This document shows positions 43,136 through 51,910 of a DNA stretch of 64,000 bases, one piece after another. Source of the stretch: Algoriphagus sp. Y33 (GTDB lineage Bacteria; Bacteroidota; Bacteroidia; Cytophagales; Cyclobacteriaceae); assembly GCF_014838715.1 (NCBI RefSeq), contig NZ_CP061947.1, positions 4,764,001-4,828,000 of the forward strand. The letters run 5' to 3'. The notes beneath the pieces were generated by a model. It was not told where the DNA came from. It saw nothing but the letters and a program-made list of their open reading frames with translations, and ran no database searches. The position numbers were made by a program, and so were the translations under genes. Position 1 is the stretch's first letter, and every line of letters begins with the position of its first letter.

Positions 43136-44062
43136 ATGCAGGTGAATCTTTTTATCCCTACGCTGAACGCAGGAAAAATCTGGAAGGAAGTGCTGGACGG
43201 TGTAGCTATGCAAAATTATCCCATTTCCAGGTTAGTTATTATTGATTCCGGCTCCACTGATGGTACATTGGATTTGATCAATGAAGATACCTGCGACTTG
43301 ATCCGGATTGACAAGAAGGATTTTGACCATGGCGGGACGAGACAAATGGCTGTTGAGACATTTCCCGATGCGGATATATTTGTATTTCTTACCCAAGATG
43401 CGATTCTTGCTGATCCTGATGCAATTAAGGCGATGGTGGAAGCTTTGGAAGAAAATCCTGACCTGGGAATGGTCTACGGTCGCCAGCTTCCACACAAAAA
43501 TGCAAAGGTTCTGGAAACCCACGCAAGACTTTTTAATTACCCCCCTGAGTCCAGAGTAAAGAGTATGGAAGATGCTGATCGCTATGGGATTAGAACAATT
43601 TCCTGCTCTAATTCCTTCGCTGCCTACAGAAAAACAGCCTTTTTTGCCGTCAATGGTTTCCCTACCGGCTCTATTTTAGGCGAAGACGTATTAATTGCAG
43701 GCAAAATGTTGCTAGATGGATGGAAAATGGCGTACCTTTCGAATTCGAAAATACACCACTCACACGATTATTCTGCCATTGAAGAATTTAAGAGGTATTT
43801 TGACATTGGAGTCTTCCATGTCAACAACGAATGGATCTTCGAAAAATTTGGCAGAGCTGAAAGTGAGGGCTTCAAGTATCTCAAATCAGAACTCACCTAT
43901 ACTTTCAAACAGAACCCACTTTTGATCCCGAAATGCTTGATCGCTACCGGAGCTAAATTGCTTGGATATAAACTAGGCCTTCAGTACCAATCGCTCCCGG
44001 CAGGACTTCGCAAATCATTCTCCATGACAAAGGCGTATTGGGGAAAAGCCCAACACAACTAG
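43136..44062 (+). CDS. Family 2 glycosyltransferase (rhamnosyltransferase-like)
   Basis: 308 residues, GT-A. VNLFIPTLNAGKIWKEVLDG, ISRLVIIDSGSTDGTLDLI and FVFLTQDAILADPDAI carry the nucleotide and metal sites (TQDA is the DxD position, as in rhamnosyltransferases such as WbbL). GEDVLIAGKMLLDGW is the ED acceptor-site motif. Ten base pairs after the beta-helix gene; the last glycosyltransferase of the cluster. Confidence 0.88.
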   Translation: MQVNLFIPTLNAGKIWKEVLDGVAMQNYPISRLVIIDSGSTDGTLDLINEDTCDLIRIDKKDFDHGGTRQMAVETFPDADIFVFLTQDAILADPDAIKAMVEALEENPDLGMVYGRQLPHKNAKVLETHARLFNYPPESRVKSMEDADRYGIRTISCSNSFAAYRKTAFFAVNGFPTGSILGEDVLIAGKMLLDGWKMAYLSNSKIHHSHDYSAIEEFKRYFDIGVFHVNNEWIFEKFGRAESEGFKYLKSELTYTFKQNPLLIPKCLIATGAKLLGYKLGLQYQSLPAGLRKSFSMTKAYWGKAQHN

Positions 44063-44224
44063 TCCATCAGGTAATAACTCTCGCAATATGGGGACGCACT
44101 CCCCATAATTTATGTTAACAATTTCCGAAAAAGCTCTCAAATAGCTGAAATAGGCTTGTTCTCGCTTGGCATCCCTATTGAATAATAGCTAGTACGAAAA
44201 TGTTTGACTTTAAATACTAAACCA

Positions 44225-44947
44225 ATGATACGTAATTATTCATCCCATCAACAAGAGATTGTCTTCAAAGGCTACCAATCGGGAAGTATTATCCCTAACC
44301 TGTTTACTTTAACGAACATTTCTAGAAGTTCAGTATCCGAGACAGTAAATGAGGGTATAGAATTAACAACCAGAATTGCAAAAAGGTCTTTTGATATCCT
44401 TTTTTCTTCTGTAGCAATTCTGGCTGGTCTTCCTGTGTTCCTTACATTAATGTTGATCACAAAACTTACTTCAAAAGGGCCTGTTTTCTACAAGCAGGAA
44501 AGAATAGGCAGAAACGGTTCTCCTTTCAATATCTATAAATTCAGAAGTATGATTGTAGAATCCGAAGTGAACGGACCGCAATTGACTACCGACAATGATC
44601 CTCGAATTACCAAATGGGGTAATTTCATGAGGAAAACACATCTGGATGAGCTTCCACAGTTCTTTAATGTACTGGTAGGTGATATGTCTGTAGTAGGACC
44701 TAGACCTGAGCGTGCTCATTTCATTCAGCAGATTGTAGCAAGACAACCCCAATATGTACAGTTGCTTGCCATCCGACCGGGAATCACTTCTATAGGTCAA
44801 GTTGATTATGGCTATGCGGAGACTGTAGAGGAAATGTGTCAGAGAGTTCTTTTGGATTTGAAGTACTTGAGCAGCGTGAACTTATTGACTGACTTGAGCA
44901 TAATCGGCCAGACCGTGATGACTATGATCAATAAAAAAGGTAAGTAA
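44225..44947 (+). CDS. Bacterial sugar transferase, probable initiating glycosyltransferase of the polysaccharide
   Basis: 240 residues from ATG 44225; an in-frame TTG 7 codons earlier is less likely. One hydrophobic segment (about 57-82: FDILFSSVAILAGLPVFLTL) anchors it. The catalytic domain has the full family set: GPVFYKQERIGRNGSPFNIY, KFRSMIVESE, KTHLDELPQFFNVLVGDMSV, VGPRPER. It transfers the first sugar-phosphate from a UDP-sugar to undecaprenyl phosphate (WcaJ/ExoY group; no long N-terminal multi-helix part). Ends with a strong terminator, closing the cluster. Confidence 0.93.
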   Translation: MIRNYSSHQQEIVFKGYQSGSIIPNLFTLTNISRSSVSETVNEGIELTTRIAKRSFDILFSSVAILAGLPVFLTLMLITKLTSKGPVFYKQERIGRNGSPFNIYKFRSMIVESEVNGPQLTTDNDPRITKWGNFMRKTHLDELPQFFNVLVGDMSVVGPRPERAHFIQQIVARQPQYVQLLAIRPGITSIGQVDYGYAETVEEMCQRVLLDLKYLSSVNLLTDLSIIGQTVMTMINKKGK

Positions 44948-44976
44948 TATAAAAAGTATCAATCATTGGACATTTA

Positions 44977-45010
44977 AAATCGGTTGCCAAATTGGCCGCC
45001 GATTTTTTTT
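44977..45010 (+). terminator. Terminator of the polysaccharide cluster
   Basis: AAATCGG pairs with CCGATTT, and inside it GCCAA-A-TTGGC forms a second perfect stem; a run of eight T follows. Confidence 0.88.
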
Positions 45011-45107
45011 GTGCTTGATTATAACAAAAATACGCAGGTCATGTAAAACACCCTATAATTTTAAATATCAAATTCTATTTTAGATGATGTAATTAAACAG
45101 GTATAAG

Positions 45108-45518
45108 ATGAAGAAAACTGCTATTGAAGATATAGGGCTATTGATAATGAGAATTGGTGCAGGAGGAATGATGTTGACCCACGGGTATCCGAAACTTATG
45201 CGGTTATTCGGAGATGAGCCCATCAAGTTCATGGATTTCGTTGGGATTGGCTCTGCAGCTTCACTTTCACTTGCTGTGTTTGCAGAAGTTGTTTGTTCAA
45301 TTTTGGTTATGATTGGCTTTAAAACACGGCTGGCGACTATCCCTTTGATGGTTACAATGCTTACGGCAGCTTTCATTGCCCATGCGGCAGATCCTTTTGG
45401 CAAAAAAGAACTTCCTCTGCTTTATTTTGTCGTTTTCCTCGGAATTTTGATTTTTGGATCCGGTAAATTTTCGGTTGACGGATTCAGCAACCGCAAATCT
45501 GTATACTACAAAGGTTAA
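45108..45518 (+). CDS. DoxX family membrane protein
   Basis: 136 residues with four transmembrane helices. Family marks: LLIMRIGAGGMMLTHGYPKL at the N-terminus and FIAHAADPFGKKELPLLY near residue 90. DoxX-family proteins are linked to redox balance and quinone-type electron transfer; in actinobacteria some members act with a sulfur-transfer partner. No partner is seen here, so only the family is assigned. Confidence 0.9.
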   Translation: MKKTAIEDIGLLIMRIGAGGMMLTHGYPKLMRLFGDEPIKFMDFVGIGSAASLSLAVFAEVVCSILVMIGFKTRLATIPLMVTMLTAAFIAHAADPFGKKELPLLYFVVFLGILIFGSGKFSVDGFSNRKSVYYKG

Positions 45519-45818
45519 TTATTCATCCAAAAGCCTTTTGAAGAGACCAATTAACAGTTTCACCGGTTGGTTAACTTTTTAGAAAACTAGAGAACTAAGG
45601 AAGGCTGAAATTACCCTTCCTTCCTAGTACAGTACATTCCTTTGCTAGATTTGTTTTAAAACAACTTTAACCCGAAATATGTATTAGCAATTCTACGCCA
45701 CGGCGCACAAGTTACTGCAGCCATTAATTGCTTCCCGATTAAAATAGGGACAGGCTATGACGAAACCTAATGCATAATCCGGCTTTAATCCCGACTCGAA
45801 AAGGTCATAAATCAAAAC
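45519..45818. other. 300-bp intergenic region with dispersed-repeat debris
   Basis: Contains GCCACGGCGCACAAG (45697-45711) and a copy of the repeat seen at 12539 (45735-45793: CCCGATTA, CAGGCTATG, ATGCATAATC). No gene or clear terminator. Confidence 0.5.
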
Positions 45819-47939
45819 TTAGTTTGGTAAGGCATAAGCCACATATGCATCGCCACTTTTAGTACCTTTTCCACCTCCACAGGCTATTACAAGAAATTGC
45901 CTACCGCCGATTTCATATACAGCGGGAGTCGCATGACCAGAGGCAGGAAGTTTGGCTTCCCAGAGGATTTCACCGGTATGCTTATCGAAAGCTCTGATTT
46001 TCTCATCTTTTGTCGCCGCTATAAATAACAATCCACCCGCCGTAGCCACTGGTCCTCCATAATTCTCTGTACCTGTAGGAGAAAAGCCTTGGGCACTCAG
46101 CGAATCAATCTCTCCCAAGGGGACTTGCCATTTTTTCTTACCGGAATTCATATCGAGCGCAGTCAAAAGTCCCCACGGCGGATTGGATCCATACAGTCCC
46201 TCTTTAGTTACCAGTTTCTTATAACCATCCATATAGTATCGCGGGTAAAGCTGAGGTGATTCTCCCTCCATTTCCTGCTTATCCCCTTCGGTTGCCAGTG
46301 CTTTATCCAATAAATATTCCAACAAAACTTTTCTGTTCTCATTTGATACATGTGCGAAAGCAGGCATCGCTCCTCTCCCTTTTCTAAGCAAATAATCAAG
46401 TGAATCGTAGGTGTATTTTTCCTTCACATCCAGTAATCCCGGAATGGTTGGGGGATTTCCTTTTCGCTCCACCCCATGACAATTACCGCAGTAATTCGTG
46501 TAAACGGATTTCCCCACATTCTCAAAATCAGCATTTGGAGTCATATTTATTATCCACGGAATTTGATTGGCATTCACATATAAAGTCTGGGTGGTGGGAT
46601 CAAATGCAGCACCACCCCATTCGCCCCCGCCATCCATTCCGGGAAAAAGAACAACGGGCTTATCGGGATGTGGAGGAGCCCAAGTATTGCCGTATACGGC
46701 TCCTTCTAATTGCATTCTGATATCAGCTTCCCAATCCGATCGAAGATTAAGAATGTTGCTTTCATTAAACACCAGATCCATAAAGGGCTGTGGAAATGAA
46801 GGAATTGGCTGCGTGGGAGAAGTATATTCTCCAGGCATAACAGATTGGATGACCGGAGTCTCCACAATATCCCATACAGGCTGGCCAGTCTCCCGATCAA
46901 GTACGTAGGTCATTCCTTGCTTGGAAATCTGAGCCACAGCATCTATCCACTGCCCATCTTTCTGAATTCGAACTAAATTGGGATTCGCAGGAAAATCCCG
47001 ATCCCATACGTCATGGTGAACAGCCTGAAAATGCCAGATTCTCTCCCCTGTCTCAGCGTTCAAAGCAATTAAAGAATTGGCAAACAGATTATTCCCTTTG
47101 CGATAGCCTCCCCAAAAATCATAGGTGGCTGATCCTGTCGGCACAAATACAATTCCCCGCTGCCGGTCCACGGTCATACCTGCCCAATTATTCGCTCCTC
47201 CTATTTGCTTGATATGTGTCTGATCCCAGCTATCATAACCGTGCTCACCTTCTTGCGGAATTGTATGAAAAATCCATTCCCGTTTGCCTGTTCGGATATT
47301 ATATGCCCGAATGTGTCCAGGCGCAGCATCCAATCCTTCAGACAGTCGCATCCCAATAATCAACAAATCTCCATACACCACACCCGGAGCATTTGCTACA
47401 ATCAAAAAGTCTTCCCGATCCGAATCCAAATCTTTTCTCAAATCAACTTTTCCCTTTTCACCAAAGCTCATAACAGGATCTCCTGTTTCGGCATCTACAG
47501 CCATCAACCAATTTCCAGCACCGAAAAGTATCCGTTTATCTCCTCCATCTTCCCAATAGCTAACACCCCGATTGGTCCCCGCCCAGGAATTTTCCCCGCC
47601 CAACACTTCAAATGGATCAAATCTCCAAACTTCCTCCCCGGTGGCCGCATTAACGGCGAAAACATTCAGTGTAGGCGTGGAACCGTAAAGCAGCCCTTTG
47701 ATTACAATTGGCTGACACTGGATCTGAGAGCGCTCAGTAGCATCACCTGTATGATATGTCCAAGCTACTTCCAGTTGAGATACATTTTCTTTGTCGATTT
47801 GCGTCAAAGAAGAATATCGGGAACCATCTTCCGGGCCGCCGTAGTGTGACCAATCTCTGTAGTCAATTTCGGATGTTTTCGATTGGCAGGCCGAAAAAAG
47901 TAAAAGTAAGCCACAGATAACTTTAAGGAGAGCTTTCAT
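45819..47939 (-). CDS. PQQ-dependent dehydrogenase with inserted cytochrome c domain, lipoprotein
   Basis: 706 residues from ATG 47939; the frame runs on to 48026 but MKALLKVICGLLLLFSAC is a clear lipoprotein signal (Cys18). Eight-bladed PQQ propeller: DYRDWSHYGGPEDGSRYSSL, W-repeat strands such as GEEVWRFDPF and KREWIFHTIP, resumed at about 640-705. Between blades, residues about 475-560 form a c-type cytochrome: haem motif CGNCH (484-488). Bacteroidota relatives are membrane-bound glucose or alcohol dehydrogenases that pass electrons to the respiratory chain. No pqq synthesis genes are in the window. Confidence 0.88.
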   Translation of the reverse strand: MKALLKVICGLLLLFSACQSKTSEIDYRDWSHYGGPEDGSRYSSLTQIDKENVSQLEVAWTYHTGDATERSQIQCQPIVIKGLLYGSTPTLNVFAVNAATGEEVWRFDPFEVLGGENSWAGTNRGVSYWEDGGDKRILFGAGNWLMAVDAETGDPVMSFGEKGKVDLRKDLDSDREDFLIVANAPGVVYGDLLIIGMRLSEGLDAAPGHIRAYNIRTGKREWIFHTIPQEGEHGYDSWDQTHIKQIGGANNWAGMTVDRQRGIVFVPTGSATYDFWGGYRKGNNLFANSLIALNAETGERIWHFQAVHHDVWDRDFPANPNLVRIQKDGQWIDAVAQISKQGMTYVLDRETGQPVWDIVETPVIQSVMPGEYTSPTQPIPSFPQPFMDLVFNESNILNLRSDWEADIRMQLEGAVYGNTWAPPHPDKPVVLFPGMDGGGEWGGAAFDPTTQTLYVNANQIPWIINMTPNADFENVGKSVYTNYCGNCHGVERKGNPPTIPGLLDVKEKYTYDSLDYLLRKGRGAMPAFAHVSNENRKVLLEYLLDKALATEGDKQEMEGESPQLYPRYYMDGYKKLVTKEGLYGSNPPWGLLTALDMNSGKKKWQVPLGEIDSLSAQGFSPTGTENYGGPVATAGGLLFIAATKDEKIRAFDKHTGEILWEAKLPASGHATPAVYEIGGRQFLVIACGGGKGTKSGDAYVAYALPN

Positions 47940-48145
47940 GAAATAGGTTAGGAAGGGTTTGAAGGCAAAATATCGGGAAATAAATTTGGAATACCAGTTA
48001 ATCAGACTCTGGGAAAACAATCCCATTAACCTCGAAAAATTCAGCGAGTGCTATAAAACAGAATCAAGTTTCGCTTCAGCTTTGAGGTCCGTGCTATTAA
48101 ATTAAAAAAATAGCATTGTAGCTCCCGAAGACGCAGAATAATGCT

Positions 48146-49414
48146 TTATATTTTTCTCGAAAAAACCCGATGCAACCCATAAATCATAAACCCAAACACA
48201 GTCCAAAGTACCATATCGGTGATTTCCTCTATCTTGGTGCTGCTGAGCAGCCAGACGGTTGCTGCGATTCCTGCTACCGCTAGTGGAACTCCAAACTTCA
48301 ACTTGTAATAATCTGCACCCGGCTGACTTTTGCGCAAGCGAATCAATGCCCCGCATACCAACAGGTAAATCAATAATCTGGCAATTACAGAGATTGCAAG
48401 AGACCCCATGAAATCCCAAACAACTGCGACTATGATAATCAAGAATGCAAAAAATACGATTGCTACTGTAGGCGTGCGGAATCGGGGATGGACAAAGGAA
48501 AATACTTCAGGAAATTGACCGGATTCACTCAGTGCTAAAGGCAATCTCGAACCACTTAGAATCTGCACATTCAATGTCCCCAATATAGACACTATCGCAC
48601 CTATTGTAATAAACAATCCTCCGCCGTAGCCCATTATCCTTGACGCAGCATCTGCCAGTGGTTTATCAGAAGTAGCCAAATCAGGAAGGGTACCTATGGC
48701 AACTACTTGAATCAGTACATAGAACACCGTAATGATGAGTGCTCCTGTCATCAGGGCAAAGGGAAGGTTTTTACGGGGATTTTCTACTTCTCCGGAGATC
48801 ACCAGACCAGCCTCAAAACCGCCAAAGGCAAAAATCAACAGTAAGGCAGAATTTGCAAACTCGGGCATTGGCGGCGGAGAACTAAAATCAAACGCCTCTA
48901 CATTAAGAAAAAACAGACCAATTATAATAAATAGGGACAGTGGAACCAGTTTGGCAATTGTCAATACATTAGTCGTCTTGGTGGAGTCTTTGATCCCAAT
49001 CAAATTAATTCCCGTCAAAACAGCAGTGATCACCACGATCACTACTATCCGCATCCATTCCTCTTGAAAGACAGGTGAGAAAAAAGACATATAAATCACC
49101 AGCAAATTGACCAAAGTGGCGTAGCTGAAAAGCCTGGTCAACATCAAAACCCACCCAACAGCAAAGGCTGGAAGATCGCCAAAAGCCTCTTTAACATATA
49201 AGTAAGGTCCTCCCGTACGGTCAAATCTAGAGCTCACTTCCATGAAAACTAAAATCAGCACCAGCATCACCACAGCACAAACCCCAAAGGCTAGCAAGGA
49301 ATGGGTACCGGAAAGCGCAAAAGCTTTGGCCGGAAGACCAAAAATCCCTGCTCCGATCACAGAATTAATTATCAGAAAAACCAGATCCCACTTGCGGATT
49401 TCTCTCTTTAGCAT
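48146..49414 (-). CDS. APC-superfamily amino acid permease
   Basis: 422 residues from ATG 49414 (MLKREIRKWDLVFLIINSVI); the open frame has 35 further codons upstream without family similarity. Twelve transmembrane helices. Helix 1 holds SVIGAGIFGLPAKAFALSG, the substrate-binding G-x-G-I-F turn of the family, and helix 6 GGFEAGLVISGEVENPRKNLP. Likely a proton-coupled or exchange amino acid transporter; substrate not assigned. Confidence 0.9.
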   Translation of the reverse strand: MLKREIRKWDLVFLIINSVIGAGIFGLPAKAFALSGTHSLLAFGVCAVVMLVLILVFMEVSSRFDRTGGPYLYVKEAFGDLPAFAVGWVLMLTRLFSYATLVNLLVIYMSFFSPVFQEEWMRIVVIVVITAVLTGINLIGIKDSTKTTNVLTIAKLVPLSLFIIIGLFFLNVEAFDFSSPPPMPEFANSALLLIFAFGGFEAGLVISGEVENPRKNLPFALMTGALIITVFYVLIQVVAIGTLPDLATSDKPLADAASRIMGYGGGLFITIGAIVSILGTLNVQILSGSRLPLALSESGQFPEVFSFVHPRFRTPTVAIVFFAFLIIIVAVVWDFMGSLAISVIARLLIYLLVCGALIRLRKSQPGADYYKLKFGVPLAVAGIAATVWLLSSTKIEEITDMVLWTVFGFMIYGLHRVFSRKI

Positions 49415-49660
49415 TGGATAAGCTTGGGTGGATAAAAACTTAAAGTAGCTAGAAAAACCAACTTTTGAACCGGAAAAAATGATGTGCGGTACGAACAAGC
49501 CCAAGTCTATAGAAATCAACTATTCAAACCATCCTTCCTAAGCTAGATTTCATGTGCTATTTTTTTCTGTTCAAAAGAAAATCAAGCCGTAACATACATA
49601 AACCATTGGTTTTTTGATGAATCTTGATGAATTTATAGGACAATAAATTTCTAAGGAAGC

Positions 49661-50401
49661 ATGAAAGCATTACTACTTTTCCTCTCCGCTATATTTTTCT
49701 TCGGTTTGGCAAACGCTCAAAACCTTGATGGAGCTTGGAAACTCACACACCAAGATGGCAAGGAAATGAATGACATGGAGTACATCAAAATCTATCAGGA
49801 TGATTATTTCGCATTTGGTGCAAAACGGATCTCCGATAACCATTTTGTCAGTGCAGGAGGCGGTTCTTATAATTTTACAGATGGGAAATACATCGAGAGT
49901 CTGGATTTCTATACAGTAGATCCCTCTCAGATAGGAACCACAAATACGTATACCTTGGACTGGGTCAATGAAAAAATGGTTATTTCCTCCGAAATCAACG
50001 GAAAAATGCTGGTGGAAATCTGGGAAAAAATTTCTGATGCGAAAGATGATCTTACCCGAAACTGGGTAATTACTGGCAGAAAAAGAAATGACGAAATATC
50101 CCGATCCACGCCAGGAGCCAGAAGAACCGTGAAAATCCTCAGCGGAGGCAGATTTCAGTGGATTGCTTTCAACTCAGAAACCAAAGAATTCTCAGGAACC
50201 GGAGGCGGAACTTATAGTGCCAAGGATGGAAAATACGTAGAGAATATCACGTTCTTCTCACGGGATGACAGCCGTGTGGGGGCCAGCTTGGATTTCAATT
50301 ATAAAGTAATTGATGGTGAATGGCACCACAGCGGACTGAGTTCTAAAGGAGATCCGATTTATGAGATTTGGACACCTTATGCGATAGGGTATAAAAAGTG
50401 A
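49661..50401 (+). CDS. Secreted protein with two repeated lipocalin-like modules, function unknown
   Basis: 246 residues with a signal peptide (1-19, ANAQ). Two similar modules of about 110 residues: each has an aromatic-rich strand, then GGGSYNFTDGKYIESLDFY in the first and GGGTYSAKDGKYVENITFF in the second, followed by a charged turn and another strand. This is an internal duplication of a small beta-barrel unit. No enzyme motif. Similar secreted proteins occur in Cytophagales; ligand binding is a guess. Confidence 0.72.
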   Translation: MKALLLFLSAIFFFGLANAQNLDGAWKLTHQDGKEMNDMEYIKIYQDDYFAFGAKRISDNHFVSAGGGSYNFTDGKYIESLDFYTVDPSQIGTTNTYTLDWVNEKMVISSEINGKMLVEIWEKISDAKDDLTRNWVITGRKRNDEISRSTPGARRTVKILSGGRFQWIAFNSETKEFSGTGGGTYSAKDGKYVENITFFSRDDSRVGASLDFNYKVIDGEWHHSGLSSKGDPIYEIWTPYAIGYKK

Positions 50402-50449
50402 TTATCGGGTTAAATTATTTAATAATTAGACTAGGTGTCATTATTAAAA

Positions 50450-50677
50450 ATGGAACTCCCTACCTTTTCAGGATTTTTTGTCTTTGTCCACCTTTCCAAT
50501 TATCAGGAAGTAAATTGGATGCCTAATTCCTATTGAACTCCCCTATTGGTGTTTTCCCGATTTCTTGGGGGAATGATTTTGAGCTTTATACGCTTGCATG
50601 AAGGGTTAATCAAGGCAATGGTATTCCATGGAATGTGGAACGGTATTTTATCACTTACCATATTCCTACCTGAATAA
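50450..50677 (+). pseudogene. Remnant of a CPBP (CAAX-type) intramembrane protease gene
   Basis: One reading frame, interrupted by TGA at about 50525. Before the stop it reads SGFFVFVHLSNYQEVNWMPN, where F-x-x-x-H-L-x-N is the CPBP metal-ligand motif; after it come FLGGMILSFIRLHEGLI and KAMVFHGMWNGILS, the last motif with its conserved His and Asn. The N-terminal half is missing, so it is a truncated, stop-containing fossil. Confidence 0.6.
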
Positions 50678-50687
50678 AACAGTGTTT

Positions 50688-50730
50688 AACTAAAAAAAGA
50701 GCCTCTTGAGCTCCTTTTTTAGTTTTTTAT
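50688..50730. terminator. Bidirectional terminator before the cysteine desulfurase end
   Basis: AACTAAAAAAAGAGC (50688-50702) pairs with GCTCCTTTTTTAGTT (50710-50724), one mismatch, with A- and T-runs on either side. Confidence 0.8.
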
Positions 50731-51869
50731 GCTTCTACCACGTAAAGCTCCTTCAGTTTCCCGACCGTATAATCTACTTCTTCAATGGTATTAAATCGAC
50801 TGAAAGAGAACCGAACAGCATCTCTCTCCGCAGTATGATTGATCGCTCTAAGCACATGCGAACCCACTGTTGCTCCCGAACTGCAAGCTGATCCTCCTGA
50901 AGCAGAAATGCCCTCCAAGTCCAGATTGAACAGTAACATGCCACTATTTGCTTCCGAAGGAGGCAAACTCACACTCAAAACAGTATATAGGCTATTATCC
51001 ATATCAGCGGAAAGCCCATTGAAATCCACACCGGGGATCTCCCGAATAAGGCTTTGAATAAAATGCTTTTTGATTGCTTCCACATGAAGTTGGTGTTCTG
51101 CCATATCTTCATAGGCGATTTCCAGTGCTTTTGCAATTCCGATAATCCCGATAACATTTTCGGTTCCTCCACGCATATTTCTCTCCTGCGCACCACCATG
51201 AATCAAAGGATGGATTTTCTTATCCTTTTTCACATAAAGAAACCCAGAGCCTTTTGGTCCGTGAAATTTATGCCCTCCCGCCACGATCGCATCCACGGGC
51301 AGAGATTTCAAGTCATGGACATAGTGCCCCATGGTCTGAACTGTATCCGAATGGAAAAATGCACCGTATTCTTTCGCAAGTGATCCAATGCGGTTGAGAT
51401 CATTTAAATTTCCGATCTCATTATTTGCATGCATCAGCGAAACCAAACTTTTGGGATTTTCCTTCAGTAAATTCTCCAACTGGTGCATATCCAATTCCCC
51501 TTTTTCACTTACATCCAGCATACTGAGCTTTACATGTCCCTTTTTCTCACACATTTCCAAGGTGTGCAAGACGGCATGATGCTCCAGCGGGGAAGTGATC
51601 GCATGGGCGATGCCGTGACTTTCGATCCCACACACAATAGCAGTGTTGTCTGCCTCGGTGCCGCCTGAAGTAAAGAAAATTTCTGCAGGAGTAGCATTTA
51701 GCAACTCAGCCACCTTTTTTCTAGATCGCTCTATAGCCGTCCTGACTTCTCTACCAAAGCTATGGACAGAAGAAGGGTTACCATAATGATTTCTCATAAA
51801 GGGGATCATGGCTTCGATCACCCGATCATCCATGGCAGTAGTGGCGGCGTTGTCTAAATAAACTTTCAT
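50727..51869 (-). CDS. Cysteine desulfurase (NifS/IscS class V aminotransferase)
   Basis: 380 residues. PLP-binding Lys201 in AGGHKFHGPKGSGF; persulfide-forming Cys329 in SASGGSACSSGA on the mobile loop, the long-loop arrangement of IscS/NifS (group I) enzymes. It strips sulfur from cysteine for iron-sulfur cluster and thio-cofactor assembly. No iscU or isc regulators are adjacent; it follows glmM by 41 bp on the same strand. Confidence 0.93.
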   Translation of the reverse strand: MKVYLDNAATTAMDDRVIEAMIPFMRNHYGNPSSVHSFGREVRTAIERSRKKVAELLNATPAEIFFTSGGTEADNTAIVCGIESHGIAHAITSPLEHHAVLHTLEMCEKKGHVKLSMLDVSEKGELDMHQLENLLKENPKSLVSLMHANNEIGNLNDLNRIGSLAKEYGAFFHSDTVQTMGHYVHDLKSLPVDAIVAGGHKFHGPKGSGFLYVKKDKKIHPLIHGGAQERNMRGGTENVIGIIGIAKALEIAYEDMAEHQLHVEAIKKHFIQSLIREIPGVDFNGLSADMDNSLYTVLSVSLPPSEANSGMLLFNLDLEGISASGGSACSSGATVGSHVLRAINHTAERDAVRFSFSRFNTIEEVDYTVGKLKELYVVEA

Positions 51870-51910
51870 TCTACTCGTATTGGGTTGTATATTCTTTATC
51901 TAAGTATATA

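Noticed and set aside
50450..50677. Selenoprotein reading of the TGA in the CPBP fragment
   Set aside because: The fragment also lacks its N-terminal half and no recoding signal is seen, so a pseudogene is the simpler explanation.
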